Positions 8,756 through 17,320 are shown, numbered from the stretch's first letter. The stretch: 32,006 bases of DNA from JAETTH01 sp964455975 (GCA_964455975.1 CAYVYP010000011.1:1-32006), one strand, 5' to 3'. The notes: generated from the letters alone by a model not told the origin. Translations and numbers: made by a program.

Positions 8756-9160
8756 TTATTTTGTCCCGGCTTCATTATAAAATGTTCCTGATGATCCGGA
8801 ATTCGTTTTATTAGAATTTGTATTGCTTGAATTAGTTCCATTTGTAGTGTTTCCTGTAGAATTAGTATTTGTATCATCTAGTTCAAATGGATTAGCCTTT
8901 CCTTTTACATAATCACCTGATTTACTATATTTATTTAAATCACTAGCATCAACATCATATTTTACAATTACTTCTTGCGTTTCATTTAATATGGTTTCTT
9001 GCAGTTCATTTTTTATATTTTCTGGTGCTTTATATGAAATTTTTTCTGGCACAATTTTATTTGTTGGTATGTAACTATAAAAAATTACTCCCATAACTAA
9101 TACTATTGCAATACATATTAATATCATTATAAAAATTTCTTTAAAAATTGATTTTATCAT
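8756..9160 (-). CDS. PilP-like anchored pilus assembly protein
   Basis: 134-residue protein with one N-terminal membrane segment (IFIMILICIAIVLVMGVIFY, residues 9-28) and an extracytoplasmic region. Around residue 88 it has GKANPFELDD, resembling the KxNPF motif of PilP-like proteins. The tail is low-complexity Asn/Thr/Ser/Gly. It lies directly after PilO in the operon, where PilP is found in other type IV pilus clusters. No secretin gene is in the window, and in a monoderm none would be needed, so its role is probably in the PilN/PilO platform. The assignment rests on position and one short motif. Confidence 0.55.
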   Translation of the reverse strand: MIKSIFKEIFIMILICIAIVLVMGVIFYSYIPTNKIVPEKISYKAPENIKNELQETILNETQEVIVKYDVDASDLNKYSKSGDYVKGKANPFELDDTNTNSTGNTTNGTNSSNTNSNKTNSGSSGTFYNEAGTK

Positions 9161-9185
9161 ACTTATATTCCTTTCTATGAAATTA

Positions 9186-9944
9186 TCAATTTGTTGTACT
9201 ATTCATAGTATTTGTATTGTTTTGGTTGTTTATTGTAGTATTTCCACTACTTGTATTATTTGTACTATTTGTAGTTGTATTATTTGTAGTTGTATTTTCT
9301 TCTGTAGAATTATTTGTTTGTGCTTGTGTTTCTGTTGTAGTATTTATCATTTGTGTTGTAGTTAAATCAAATCCAATATCTTTTACTTTAAATGTTGCTT
9401 GAAGTTCTGTATTATCTGTTTGAGGTTTAAGCTTAAATTCTTCAATTTTAAATTCTAATTTTGTGTCATTTTCTATTGCTGTTATAAAATTTATTATTCT
9501 TACATATTGTCCTGTTATAGTAAAGTTTAAATCATAATATCCTGTAACTTTACTACTTCCATTTACAACACCTATACTCATTTTTACGCCTTGATCTTTT
9601 GCATGATTTCCTAAACGTATCCATAAAAATTGCATTACATATTCTGGACGTTTATTTGCTCGTTGCAATTCAGATTCAGTACTTACACTTGATAATTGTA
9701 AATATTTTTCTTTTTCTGCTTCAAGTGTCTTATATTTTGTTTTTAATTCACTATCTTTTGCAGGATAATCTTTGTCTATTTTTTCTTTTAGGGACTCTAT
9801 TTGAGTATCTATATTATTACTTTCTTTAGATATTTGTTGTATACTTAATATTTTAAAATTTCCTATTTCTACTCCAGATATCAAAGCTTGACATGTTAGA
9901 AATCCCATTAAAAGTATTAGAACAATTAATAATATCTTTTTCAT
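9186..9944 (-). CDS. pilO: PilO-like pilus alignment protein
   Basis: 252-residue bitopic protein. The N-terminal membrane helix (ILLIVLILLMGFLTCQALI) is followed by a coiled coil rich in Lys/Glu (residues 40-90) and an alpha-beta domain ending in FKVKDIGFDL, the usual PilO layout. The last 60 residues are a low-complexity Thr/Asn tail (ETQAQTNNSTEENTTTNN and similar). It overlaps the end of the PilM-PilN gene by 4 bp (ATGA), indicating translational coupling. PilO binds PilN to form the periplasmic-side or extracytoplasmic scaffold of the pilus machine. Confidence 0.8.
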   Translation of the reverse strand: MKKILLIVLILLMGFLTCQALISGVEIGNFKILSIQQISKESNNIDTQIESLKEKIDKDYPAKDSELKTKYKTLEAEKEKYLQLSSVSTESELQRANKRPEYVMQFLWIRLGNHAKDQGVKMSIGVVNGSSKVTGYYDLNFTITGQYVRIINFITAIENDTKLEFKIEEFKLKPQTDNTELQATFKVKDIGFDLTTTQMINTTTETQAQTNNSTEENTTTNNTTTNSTNNTSSGNTTINNQNNTNTMNSTTN

Positions 9945-11572
9945 GACAATTCTCCTTCTATTGTAATTTTAACAAAATCTCCCTCTTTTTTTCCAGAAGT
10001 TGATACAACATTAGTTAATATTTCATCTACTCTAATTTTAACAACAAAATATCCTAATGGATCATAAGTTTTTGATTGTGCTTCTATTATTACTTTTTTT
10101 GATGATGTATTTTCTACTGATGTAATCTGAACATTAACTGGAATTGCATTCATAAGTTGATGTAATAATGTTGGTATTGAATTTTTAGTTTTTACACTTT
10201 CAGCTAACTGGTCACTTATTTGCTCTAAATTTTCTCTAGATTTAATGTATTGATTTGTTTTTTCATTTATTTTAGATATGTCAGAATCTATTGATTTTAA
10301 CTGTGCAGTAGTTTGCTCTTCTACTACTTTTATTTCATTTTCTTTATTTTGAAATTGAGTATTTAAGAAAACAGAAAATACTGTATATATTAAAATTATT
10401 GCTAATAACCCTGTAGTTCCTCTTAATAGCATTGTCTCAATTTTATCTAGCTTTTCTTTTAAATCGAACTTAAATGAAAAGTTAAATTTACTTGGACTAG
10501 ACTCTTTCAATTTTTTACCACTGCCGCCAATTTCAATTTTAGTCCATTCAGGAAGATTATCTACAAAACTAGATTTCTTAAAATTCATATTTTTAAGACC
10601 TTCTCCAAGTCCTTGTAAGGCTAGAGCTATTGCAGAATTAACCTCCATATAATCTTTTATATTTATTATATTTGATAATTCATTTATAAAATATGGTTTT
10701 AATATTTCGCATTGAGCATCTTTTATATATTCTTGAAAATATAAGTCTATATTATTTATTACTGAAAGTGTTCCTGTTATATATATTTTTTCGATTTTAT
10801 TTAAGTTACCTTCAACTATATTTTTTACTTCATTTACAATTTTATATAATGTTGGCATTATATTTTCTAAATATAAATTTTCTTCTGTTTGTAGTTCTTC
10901 ACCTTCTGCTGTATATATAGTTGTGCCTTTGCATATTTCATAAGCTTTCGCATATGAATTTTCTTTTAATCTTATTTCTTCAAGAACTTGATAACTACCC
11001 TCTTCTATCGTATTAATATCATATATTTTTTCATCTATTATTGTAGTAACTGTAGTTTTATTTTCTATATTTACAATTGCTATATTTTCTTTTTGTTTTG
11101 TTGAAACTATATTTACAATATCTAATGATAATGGTGATATTGTAGTTAATTTATATTCACTAAATTGCTGTGTTTTACTAGCTATATCAGATTTAGAAGT
11201 AGAAATATGTATTACTTTAATTTTTTCTTTATCCTCAAAAGAATTAACTAGCGCATATCTTGATTCAAGTGTTTTTTCATTTATTCCTTTGTCAAAACAT
11301 TCTGCTTCAAATTCTGTTTGAATTGCTTTTGGCATATCTCTTTGGTTTAACAAACTAAACATATAAAAATAATTATAAGTTTCTTGAGATAAGTTAATAC
11401 TTATTGGTGTTTTAAAACTATATGTTTCTTCAATAATTTGTTTTATTGCATCACCAAGTTTATCATAAAACTTAATACCAAAAGCTTCTACTTTGATTAC
11501 ATTATGATCTTTATCAACTTTTGCATATTTAATTAGGTTGTTTTCTATATACAATCCTAAGCAACTTGGCAT
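9941..11572 (-). CDS. pilM: PilM-PilN fusion protein
   Basis: 543-residue fusion of two pilus proteins that are normally separate. Residues 1-330 form an actin-like PilM ATPase fold (start PSCLGLYIENNLIKYAKV, later ENIAIVNIENKTTVTTII and IEKIYITGTLSVINNI). A linker carries IEIGGSGKKLKES. Residues about 390-543 are PilN: one membrane helix (LLAIILIYTVFSVFL), a coiled coil and a small domain with HQLMNAIPVNVQITSVEN. In other bacteria the cytoplasmic PilM binds the N-terminal peptide of PilN, and fusion would fix that contact. It is first in the pilus operon, with a plausible promoter at 11656-11683. The ATG at 11572 follows AAAGGAGAAA. Confidence 0.85.
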   Translation of the reverse strand: MPSCLGLYIENNLIKYAKVDKDHNVIKVEAFGIKFYDKLGDAIKQIIEETYSFKTPISINLSQETYNYFYMFSLLNQRDMPKAIQTEFEAECFDKGINEKTLESRYALVNSFEDKEKIKVIHISTSKSDIASKTQQFSEYKLTTISPLSLDIVNIVSTKQKENIAIVNIENKTTVTTIIDEKIYDINTIEEGSYQVLEEIRLKENSYAKAYEICKGTTIYTAEGEELQTEENLYLENIMPTLYKIVNEVKNIVEGNLNKIEKIYITGTLSVINNIDLYFQEYIKDAQCEILKPYFINELSNIINIKDYMEVNSAIALALQGLGEGLKNMNFKKSSFVDNLPEWTKIEIGGSGKKLKESSPSKFNFSFKFDLKEKLDKIETMLLRGTTGLLAIILIYTVFSVFLNTQFQNKENEIKVVEEQTTAQLKSIDSDISKINEKTNQYIKSRENLEQISDQLAESVKTKNSIPTLLHQLMNAIPVNVQITSVENTSSKKVIIEAQSKTYDPLGYFVVKIRVDEILTNVVSTSGKKEGDFVKITIEGELS

Positions 11573-11655
11573 TTTTTTCTCCTTTGTTCCTACATATATA
11601 AAAATATATATTTTATTTTATTTAATTACATAATAATACAATTTTCATACTTATA

Positions 11656-11683
11656 ATTTTACCTGTTTTTACGCTAAAGTCAA
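11656..11683 (-). promoter_or_regulatory. Candidate promoter of the pilus operon
   Basis: Minus strand TTGACT (11678-11683), 16-bp spacer, TAAAAT (11656-11661), about 80 bp before the PilM-PilN start codon. Confidence 0.45.
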
Positions 11684-11741
11684 TATATTTAATTAAATCG
11701 TAATGCAATTGTAATCTTTCTGTAATATTAACTTTTGAACA

Positions 11742-11769
11742 TAAAAAAAGAACTCTTTAAGAGCTCTTC
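11742..11769 (-). terminator. Intrinsic terminator after uppP
   Basis: A 9-bp stem (AAGAGCTCT with AGAGTTCTT, one G-U pair, 3-nt loop) followed on the minus strand by a T-run. It lies 16 bp after the UppP stop codon. Confidence 0.75.
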
Positions 11770-11784
11770 TTTTATTAAATATAT

Positions 11785-12567
11785 TTATTTTATAAAAACT
11801 ATTCCTAATATTAAAATACCTATTATTACTCTATAAATTGCAAATACTTTAAAGCTTCCCTTTTTTAGATAATTAAGTAAGAATTTGATAACAAATATTC
11901 CAACTAAAAAACTAACTAATACTCCTATAAAAAATGGGATCGAAAATTCAAAACTTTTTAATTTGAATATTGTTGCCGCTAAAACAATTGGTGCTGACAG
12001 CATAAATGAATATTTAGCAGTTGCTTCTCTTGAAACTCCCATTAATCTTCCTGTTGTCATTGTTATTCCAGAACGTGAAACTCCTGGTATAAAAGCTAAT
12101 GCTTGTGATAATCCAATTAAAAATGTTTGTTTTAGTGTCATATCTTTATATTCAGTTTTTGTTTTAGAATTTTTATCTGCAACATATAAAACTATTCCCA
12201 TTACAATAAGTGCTATTGCTATAATAACTGGTTTAGTTAATAAATCGCCTGCAAATTTATCTAATATAAAACCTATTATTCCTCCTGGTATTGTAGCAAG
12301 TACTATATACCAAAACATTCTTCCTTCTGTAGAATCCTTTTTCTTTACAACTTTTTCAAATCCACCTTTTATTAAAGCTATCCAATCTTTAAAAAAGAAA
12401 ATTCCAATTGCTAAAAGTGTTCCAAAATGTAATGCTACATCAAATGCATCTGGTATATTCCAATTCATTATCCATGGAATAATAAATAGATGTGCAGAAC
12501 TTGATATTGGTAATAATTCTGTTAGTCCTTGAACTGCTCCTAAAATTATCGCTTGTAAAATACTCAT
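11785..12567 (-). CDS. uppP: Undecaprenyl-diphosphatase UppP (BacA)
   Basis: Polytopic membrane phosphatase (260 residues) that recycles undecaprenyl pyrophosphate for peptidoglycan synthesis and confers bacitracin tolerance. Both family motifs are present: GAVQGLTELLPISSSAHL near the N-terminus, with the catalytic Glu, and GVSRSGITMTTG near residue 160. About eight hydrophobic segments follow the family pattern. I prefer the ATG at 12567 (MSILQAI), which has AGAGGAAT eight bases upstream, over the in-frame ATG at 12585. It ends a minus-strand group starting with pyrophosphatase and closes with a terminator. Confidence 0.95.
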   Translation of the reverse strand: MSILQAIILGAVQGLTELLPISSSAHLFIIPWIMNWNIPDAFDVALHFGTLLAIGIFFFKDWIALIKGGFEKVVKKKDSTEGRMFWYIVLATIPGGIIGFILDKFAGDLLTKPVIIAIALIVMGIVLYVADKNSKTKTEYKDMTLKQTFLIGLSQALAFIPGVSRSGITMTTGRLMGVSREATAKYSFMLSAPIVLAATIFKLKSFEFSIPFFIGVLVSFLVGIFVIKFLLNYLKKGSFKVFAIYRVIIGILILGIVFIK

Positions 12568-12606
12568 TTTAATTCCTCTTTCCATATGTTTATTTTTAAA
12601 TATATT

Positions 12607-13467
12607 TTATGCTTCTTCAAAAATATTATATAACGTTTCTTTTATATATTTTGCTGATGTAATTGGTGCTATTTTTCCAGGAAGAGCTAATGCCCAAATC
12701 GCGTTTATTCCTTTTTCTTTTGCAGCATTAAAATCTACGCCACCAGGATTTGATGCTAAATCTATAATTAAACATTCTTTTTTTACTGTTTCTAATCTTG
12801 CTTTATTTAATATTATATTTGGAATAGTATTTACTATAACATCAAATTTTTGTAAATTTTGATCTAACTCATTTAGCCTAATCGGTGTATATCCGTAAGC
12901 TTGTATCCATGCAATATCTTCATTTTTTCTTGCTTCTACATATATATTTGCATTTAATTTTTTTAACATATTAGATAAAATTTTTCCTATTCTTCCAAAT
13001 CCCATTACTAAAATACTACTATTATGAATTGTTGTCAAAGTTTGTTCAATAATAATTTTTATTGTTCCTTCTGATGTTGATATTGCATTTAATATTGCCA
13101 ATTCTTCTTTTTTTATAATATCTATTACTTTATTATTTTTTGAAAATTCTTCAAAAAATTCCTGATTTATACTTCCAGCTATAAAAATTTTATTTTTCAT
13201 TTTTGAAATTAAGTTTTGTACTAATATTTTTTCTTCAGAAAATGGTGCTGTTATATACACTTTATCTGTTGAAAAGGGTATTGGTCCTATTATTATATCA
13301 GATTTTTCTAACAGATTTTCAATATTTTGACTTTTTTCTATTTTTTTTAAGCCTTCTGCATTTTCTAATCCATATATACTAATTTCAAATTCATCTTTCA
13401 ATAACATTTTAGCAAGTTCAGAAAGTCTTAAATCTCCGCCAATTATCCCTATTTTTTTATTCATCAA
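12607..13467 (-). CDS. dpaA: Dipicolinate synthase subunit A
   Basis: DpaA/SpoVFA, the dehydrogenase-like subunit that makes dipicolinic acid from hydroxy-tetrahydrodipicolinate for the spore core. The N-terminal part begins KIGIIGGDLRLSELAKML, and a second Rossmann fold has the dinucleotide loop VMGFGRIGKILSNML near residue 150. The C-terminus has LASNPGGVDFNAA and LALPGKIAPITSA, both typical of the family. The frame opens with TTG at 13467 (AAAGGAGT nine bases upstream), and ATG follows immediately at 13464. Its partner DpaB is usually adjacent but is not in this window. The gene indicates a spore-forming organism. Confidence 0.9.
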   Translation of the reverse strand: MMNKKIGIIGGDLRLSELAKMLLKDEFEISIYGLENAEGLKKIEKSQNIENLLEKSDIIIGPIPFSTDKVYITAPFSEEKILVQNLISKMKNKIFIAGSINQEFFEEFSKNNKVIDIIKKEELAILNAISTSEGTIKIIIEQTLTTIHNSSILVMGFGRIGKILSNMLKKLNANIYVEARKNEDIAWIQAYGYTPIRLNELDQNLQKFDVIVNTIPNIILNKARLETVKKECLIIDLASNPGGVDFNAAKEKGINAIWALALPGKIAPITSAKYIKETLYNIFEEA

Positions 13468-13523
13468 TATAATTCACTCCTTTTATATTAGTTATTATAT
13501 TGATATAGCTTATTTTTATTACT

Positions 13524-14741
13524 TTAATCTTTACTTATTTCTTTTTCTTGCTTATTTTCTATTTTTAAATTTTGAATTTTGCTTTCCTGCACATTAATAT
13601 CTCTAGTATTTAATTTACCAACTAATTCATAAGTTTGTTCTAAATGTTTTCTACAAGCTTCTTCTCTTTTTGCTTTTCTTGTAATTATTTTTTTATCTTT
13701 GCTAGGAATTTCTTTTGGAAGATTAATATAATTTAATATTGTAATAAATATATCATCTTTTTTTAATTTTTCTATTAATGTTGGTTCTACCTCTAATGCC
13801 ATATTCATAAGACTTATTGCATTTTCTTTATCTTTTTTTATAAGTGCAATTTTTGATAAGTAGTAATATGAAATTCCTTCTAATTCTTTTGAATATAAAC
13901 TTTTATTAAAATATTTTTCTGCTTCTTCTAAATCGCTATAAATTAATGCAATTTGAGCCAAATTATATTTTGGATTATATTCTAGTTCATTTATTAATGC
14001 TGCTTTTTCATATGCTTCTTTTGCACTTTGAAAATCATTTAATCTGGAATATGCCATAGCCAAATTATAATATAAATCATAATTGTATGGTGCATATTTT
14101 ATTGCTGATAAATAAATGTTTGAGGCCTCTTTAAATTTTTCTTGTTCATATAATATATTTCCAAGTAATATTGATGCTTCATAATATTCTGGCTTTTTAT
14201 TTAATAAATTTTCTAACATTTGTCTTGCTTCATCATGTTTTTCTAAATCATCTAATAAATATGCAATTTTATAATATGAATTATAATCTTTTGAATTTAT
14301 ATCTACTGCTTTAACATATTCATCTATTGCTTTTCTTTGTGCTCCCTCTTTTTCATAAATCTCTCCTAAATATTTATGTCCCATATAACTTTCTGGGTAT
14401 TTAGTTACAAGTTTTACTAAAAACTTTTTTGCTTGTTTTGAATCTTTAAAAAACATACATATTTTTGCAATTGCTATATATATTAATTCTGAATAATTAA
14501 ATTTATTTTTTTCTAATATTATTACTATTACTGGAATTATTATTGAAAAAACATACATTAATATTTTTAAAACAATTCCAAAATTCATTACTAAAATTAA
14601 TTCTAAGAAATTGATAGCTATTCCAATTGCTTGAATTATAATCAAGCTTAAATAAATAGTATCATTTTTTCTTATCATTTTAAAAAATGTTATTATGAAT
14701 AAGGTAAATGCTAGCAAATTGAATATTATTTTTTCAATCAA
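13524..14741 (-). CDS. Membrane-anchored TPR protein
   Basis: 405-residue protein with three hydrophobic segments in the first 80 residues (FNLLAFTLFIITFF, LSLIIIQAIGIAINFLELIL, ILMYVFSIIIPVIVIIL) and then about seven tetratricopeptide repeats (for example GHKYLGEIYEKEGAQRKAID, YDLYYNLAMAYSRLNDFQSA). The last 60 residues are Lys/Glu-rich. Such proteins act as membrane-bound protein docking scaffolds; the partner is unknown. The gene lies 25 bp downstream of pyrophosphatase and 56 bp upstream of dpaA. A good GGAGGTAAAACC ribosome binding site precedes the ATG. Confidence 0.8.
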   Translation of the reverse strand: MIEKIIFNLLAFTLFIITFFKMIRKNDTIYLSLIIIQAIGIAINFLELILVMNFGIVLKILMYVFSIIIPVIVIILEKNKFNYSELIYIAIAKICMFFKDSKQAKKFLVKLVTKYPESYMGHKYLGEIYEKEGAQRKAIDEYVKAVDINSKDYNSYYKIAYLLDDLEKHDEARQMLENLLNKKPEYYEASILLGNILYEQEKFKEASNIYLSAIKYAPYNYDLYYNLAMAYSRLNDFQSAKEAYEKAALINELEYNPKYNLAQIALIYSDLEEAEKYFNKSLYSKELEGISYYYLSKIALIKKDKENAISLMNMALEVEPTLIEKLKKDDIFITILNYINLPKEIPSKDKKIITRKAKREEACRKHLEQTYELVGKLNTRDINVQESKIQNLKIENKQEKEISKD

Positions 14742-14766
14742 TGGTTTTACCTCCTTTTATTCATTT

Positions 14767-15300
14767 TTATTTATTTTCAAATTTTTCTTTATAATTATCT
14801 ATTGCACTTTGAATTATTTTTTCTGCTTCTTCTCTTCCTAATACTTTTTCTACAACTGTTTGTTTTCCTTCTAATTGTTTATATACTTCAAAAAAGTGCA
14901 TTATTTCTGCTGAAATATGTGGTGGTACTTCTGTTATATCATTATAACAATTTAAAAATGGATCTGTTTTTGCAACTGCAATTATTTTTTCATCCATTTC
15001 ATTATTATCTAACATTGTTAAAACTCCTATTGGATAACATTCTACTAATGCTAAAGAAACTATTTTTTCTTGGCAAAGTACCAAAACATCTAATGGATCA
15101 TTATCTCCTGCATATGTTCTTGGAATAAATCCATAATTAGCAGGATAGTGTGTTGCTGTATATAATACTCTGTCTAATCTTAACATTCCTGTTGATTTAT
15201 CTAATTCATATTTATTTTTTCCACCTTTACTTATTTCTATTACAGAAACAAAATCATCTTTTTTTATTCTATCTGCACTTATATCATGCCAAATATTCAT
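14767..15300 (-). CDS. ppa: Inorganic pyrophosphatase, family I
   Basis: Cytoplasmic Mg-dependent pyrophosphatase (177 residues) that pulls biosynthetic reactions forward. It contains the signature YAGDNDPLDVLVLC with the three metal-binding aspartates, NYGFIPRTY before it, and the aspartate in VAKTDPF. Length is typical of bacterial soluble family I enzymes. The ATG at 15300 has AAAGGGAGTAAT upstream. It is first in a minus-strand group with the TPR protein, dpaA and uppP. Confidence 0.95.
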   Translation of the reverse strand: MNIWHDISADRIKKDDFVSVIEISKGGKNKYELDKSTGMLRLDRVLYTATHYPANYGFIPRTYAGDNDPLDVLVLCQEKIVSLALVECYPIGVLTMLDNNEMDEKIIAVAKTDPFLNCYNDITEVPPHISAEIMHFFEVYKQLEGKQTVVEKVLGREEAEKIIQSAIDNYKEKFENK

Positions 15301-15437
15301 CTTCTATTACTCCCTTTCAAATTTAATATAACTATTTTAAGACATTTTTTACCAAAAGTCCATAGTTATATATAAAAAATGATAAATTTTTAAGTATCGT
15401 CAAGTGAAAAAGTAAAAAATTGAATATAAAAAACTGT

Positions 15438-15466
15438 TTGACATATACTAAAGAATGTAGTATACT
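15438..15466 (+). promoter_or_regulatory. Promoter of the antitoxin-like small RNA
   Basis: Plus strand TTGACA (15438-15443), 17-bp spacer, TATACT (15461-15466). Nothing but the small RNA at 15473-15543 lies downstream on this strand. Confidence 0.8.
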
Positions 15467-15472
15467 ATAAAC

Positions 15473-15543
15473 AACTTAAGTTAATCAGTTGATGTTAGAT
15501 TGACGACCGAACTAAATGTGTGGTAGCATTTAGTTCTTTTTTT
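15473..15543 (+). ncRNA. Small RNA, likely antitoxin of a par-like type I system
   Basis: A transcript of about 70 nt, bounded by a consensus promoter and an intrinsic terminator (stem 15509-15518 with 15527-15536, then seven or more T). It faces the mRNA of the 30-residue peptide at 15595-15687. Two direct-repeat blocks with identical spacing, TGATGT-N8-CGACC, occur here (15490-15508) and over the peptide start codon and Shine-Dalgarno (15679-15697). Because the two RNAs are made from opposite strands, these blocks are complementary between them. The terminator loops of both RNAs share GTGGTAG (15520-15526 and 15565-15571 on the plus strand), allowing a loop-loop contact. This is the architecture of the par RNAII antitoxin. 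Confidence 0.75.
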
Positions 15544-15547
15544 ATGC

Positions 15548-15583
15548 AAAAAAAGAAGTGATGAGTGGTAGTTCCTTCACTTC
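15548..15583 (-). terminator. Terminator of the small peptide mRNA
   Basis: Stem GAAGTGA (15555-15561) with its complement at 15577-15583, T-run on the minus strand at 15548-15554. The loop contains CUACCAC, complementary to the loop of the facing small RNA. Confidence 0.7.
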
Positions 15584-15594
15584 CAAGATTATTT

Positions 15595-15687
15595 CTAATC
15601 TTTTTTTTGCTCATTAGCATCTGATCTTGTTTCTTTATCTTTCAAAATCAACTCTATCAAACGCCAAATCAAATCTGCTGATGTCAT
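15595..15687 (-). CDS. 30-residue peptide, candidate type I toxin
   Basis: Very short gene with an excellent ribosome binding site (AAAGGAGG) eight bases before ATG. The peptide starts MTSADLIWRLIELILKD, a short amphipathic or membrane-seeking helix, followed by a charged tail with several Lys, Glu and Asp. Fst/par toxins have a similar size and a charged C-terminus, but a more hydrophobic helix. The start codon and Shine-Dalgarno fall inside the block complementary to the convergent small RNA at 15473-15543, so that RNA could block translation. Peptide identity with a known toxin family is not claimed; the regulation architecture is the main evidence. Confidence 0.65.
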   Translation of the reverse strand: MTSADLIWRLIELILKDKETRSDANEQKKD

Positions 15688-15846
15688 TGGTGCGACCTCC
15701 TTTCCTAAAGATTTCCTTTGAAAAGGATGAACATATTATATGATATTTTACAATAACTTTAATATATTTTTCTATAACATAAACTTTTCCTAATTTTTTT
15801 CTTATTACAAAGTTAGCAAATGGTTAGCAAATTATAAAAATTACGC

Positions 15847-15885
15847 AAAAAAAGAGAATAAGAAAATTGTTATCTTCTTACTCTC
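15847..15885 (-). terminator. Terminator beside the distal att copy
   Basis: An 11-bp stem with one mismatch (15854-15864 with 15875-15885) and a T-run at 15847-15853 on the minus strand. It abuts the left 58-bp repeat, so before insertion it was probably the original terminator of tRNA-Leu. Confidence 0.65.
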
Positions 15886-15886
15886 T

Positions 15887-15944
15887 TGGTGCAGATAGCC
15901 GGAATCGAACCGGCACGAGATTTAAGTCTCGCAGGATTTTAAGT
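15887..15944 (-). repeat. Left att copy: 58-bp duplicate of the tRNA-Leu 3' part
   Basis: Perfect 58-bp copy of 18781-18838, covering CCA, the acceptor 3' strand, T arm, variable arm and the 3' half of the anticodon arm of tRNA-Leu(UAA). After it the sequence diverges and no 5' half exists, so it is not a second tRNA gene but an attachment-site duplication. Confidence 0.9.
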
Positions 15945-15990
15945 TGTTCCATCAATTTTATGTTTAATAATGAAGTTTATTACTTAATAA

Positions 15991-17316
15991 TTATTTTAAT
16001 ATTTTCCAATATCCTGATTTATTTGAACCTTCTCTTTTAATTATCTGTTTATCTTGTAATTGTTTTAAAATTCTTGAAATAGTCGCAGTTGATATTTTTG
16101 TTAGTTTATTTATTTCAGGTATTGTTAATTTAGGATCATTCATTAATACCATCAAAATTCGTTTTTCTTTATCATTTATCTTATCATTTATCTTATCATT
16201 TATCTTATCATTTTTATCAGTTTCATATTCAAAAGGATTTTCTTTATATTTAAAAGAAACTCTTAAAAAATGTTCCATAAATTTAAAACAACTTTTATCA
16301 TACGCATCTAAAATTCTTAATACTCCAGATCCAATATTTTCAATTAATTCTACATCTTTAAATACTCTTATAAGTTCTTTATTTCTTGGTGCAGTAACAC
16401 CTTCCAAAAATTCTTCTTGTGATAGTTCCTGAGGTAATCCACCTGCTGAAGTTATTTCAATTCTATCAGAGTATAATTCTATAATAGGTGAATTTCCATA
16501 AGAATAATCATTATGTACAATTGCATTTATAACAGCTTCTTTTAAAGCTTTACTATCAAGCATTTCTTGTTCTTTTCTACCAAAATATTCAATTTTAGCA
16601 TATACAGTATTTTCAACTTTCAATCTATCTAATATATTATTTGTAGCAGTAATTAAGCAACGATTACCAAATTCTAAATTTTCTAATAATTCAAGTTTAT
16701 TAGTTCCTAGATATTTTACAAGTTTTATTGAAACATTGTTTTCATCAGCTAATAAAAAGGCATTATAATTATATTTTCCTTCACTTGTTAGTAAATCCAA
16801 ATTTTGTAAAAAGTTATTGTTTAATTTTAATTCGTGTTCTTCATAATAAATTTTTAATTGGTTAAATGTTAATTCTTGTCTTGGAGAATCAATTTCCTTT
16901 AATGTATTCTTAATTCTTTTAGAATACATATCATCAATCATTCTTTCTGTCATTCGTTCTTTACTACTTCCAACTCTTATATAGCATCCTTCTGGTATTC
17001 TACCTTTTTTTCTTAAATAATATGGTTTTTCAGTTCCACTTGAAATTACAACTTTTATAACTTCTTTATCATCTATATTTTCCACAATTACATCAAATAA
17101 TCCTAAAGTTGATGGTTGTATATTGTTTTTTATTCTATCCTTAATTTGTAATTGTGTTAAATCGACATCTTGTAGTCCAGATACTTGTCCGTTTTTCTTT
17201 ATTCCAACATATATCGAACCACCTTCTCTATAATTAAGAAAGGCTATTACTTCTTGTTCAAAATCTTCATTTAGTTGTTCTTTGTTTTCAATTCTGTTTG
17301 TTTCAATATTTTGCAT
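15991..17316 (-). CDS. AlbA_2 / HATPase_c_4 / winged-helix protein (RecG-like COG2865 type)
   Basis: 441 residues in three parts. The N-terminal Schlafen AlbA_2 domain has FLNYREGGSIYVGIKKNG. The middle has a GHKL-like ATP-binding region with LKEAVINAIVHNDYSYG and IENIGSGVLRILD. The C-terminal winged helix (TIPEINKLTKISTATISRIL) should bind DNA. Proteins of this layout are annotated as putative DNA-binding or RecG-related regulators and are common on mobile elements. A Lys-Ile-Asn-Asp repeat joins the ATPase and the winged helix. The ATG at 17316 has AAGGAGTGATCTT upstream, 4 bp after the DUF2806 stop, so the two form one operon. Function is not established. Confidence 0.8.
   Translation of the reverse strand: MQNIETNRIENKEQLNEDFEQEVIAFLNYREGGSIYVGIKKNGQVSGLQDVDLTQLQIKDRIKNNIQPSTLGLFDVIVENIDDKEVIKVVISSGTEKPYYLRKKGRIPEGCYIRVGSSKERMTERMIDDMYSKRIKNTLKEIDSPRQELTFNQLKIYYEEHELKLNNNFLQNLDLLTSEGKYNYNAFLLADENNVSIKLVKYLGTNKLELLENLEFGNRCLITATNNILDRLKVENTVYAKIEYFGRKEQEMLDSKALKEAVINAIVHNDYSYGNSPIIELYSDRIEITSAGGLPQELSQEEFLEGVTAPRNKELIRVFKDVELIENIGSGVLRILDAYDKSCFKFMEHFLRVSFKYKENPFEYETDKNDKINDKINDKINDKEKRILMVLMNDPKLTIPEINKLTKISTATISRILKQLQDKQIIKREGSNKSGYWKILK
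16171..16212 (-). repeat. 12-bp tandem repeats inside the AlbA_2 gene
   Basis: About 3.5 copies of a 12-bp unit (ATCATTTATCTT on the plus strand) encode repeated Asp-Lys-Ile-Asn. Multiples of 12 bp keep the frame, so copy number can vary linker length between the ATPase domain and the winged helix. Confidence 0.8.
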
Positions 17317-17320
17317 AAGA

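Noticed and set aside
11885..12532. Long plus-strand open frame of 215 codons opposite uppP
   Set aside because: It lies wholly antisense to a clear UppP gene and has no ribosome binding site or recognisable domain.
15887..15944. A second tRNA-Leu gene
   Set aside because: Only the 3' 58 nt are present and the 5' half is replaced by unrelated sequence, so it is an att duplication.
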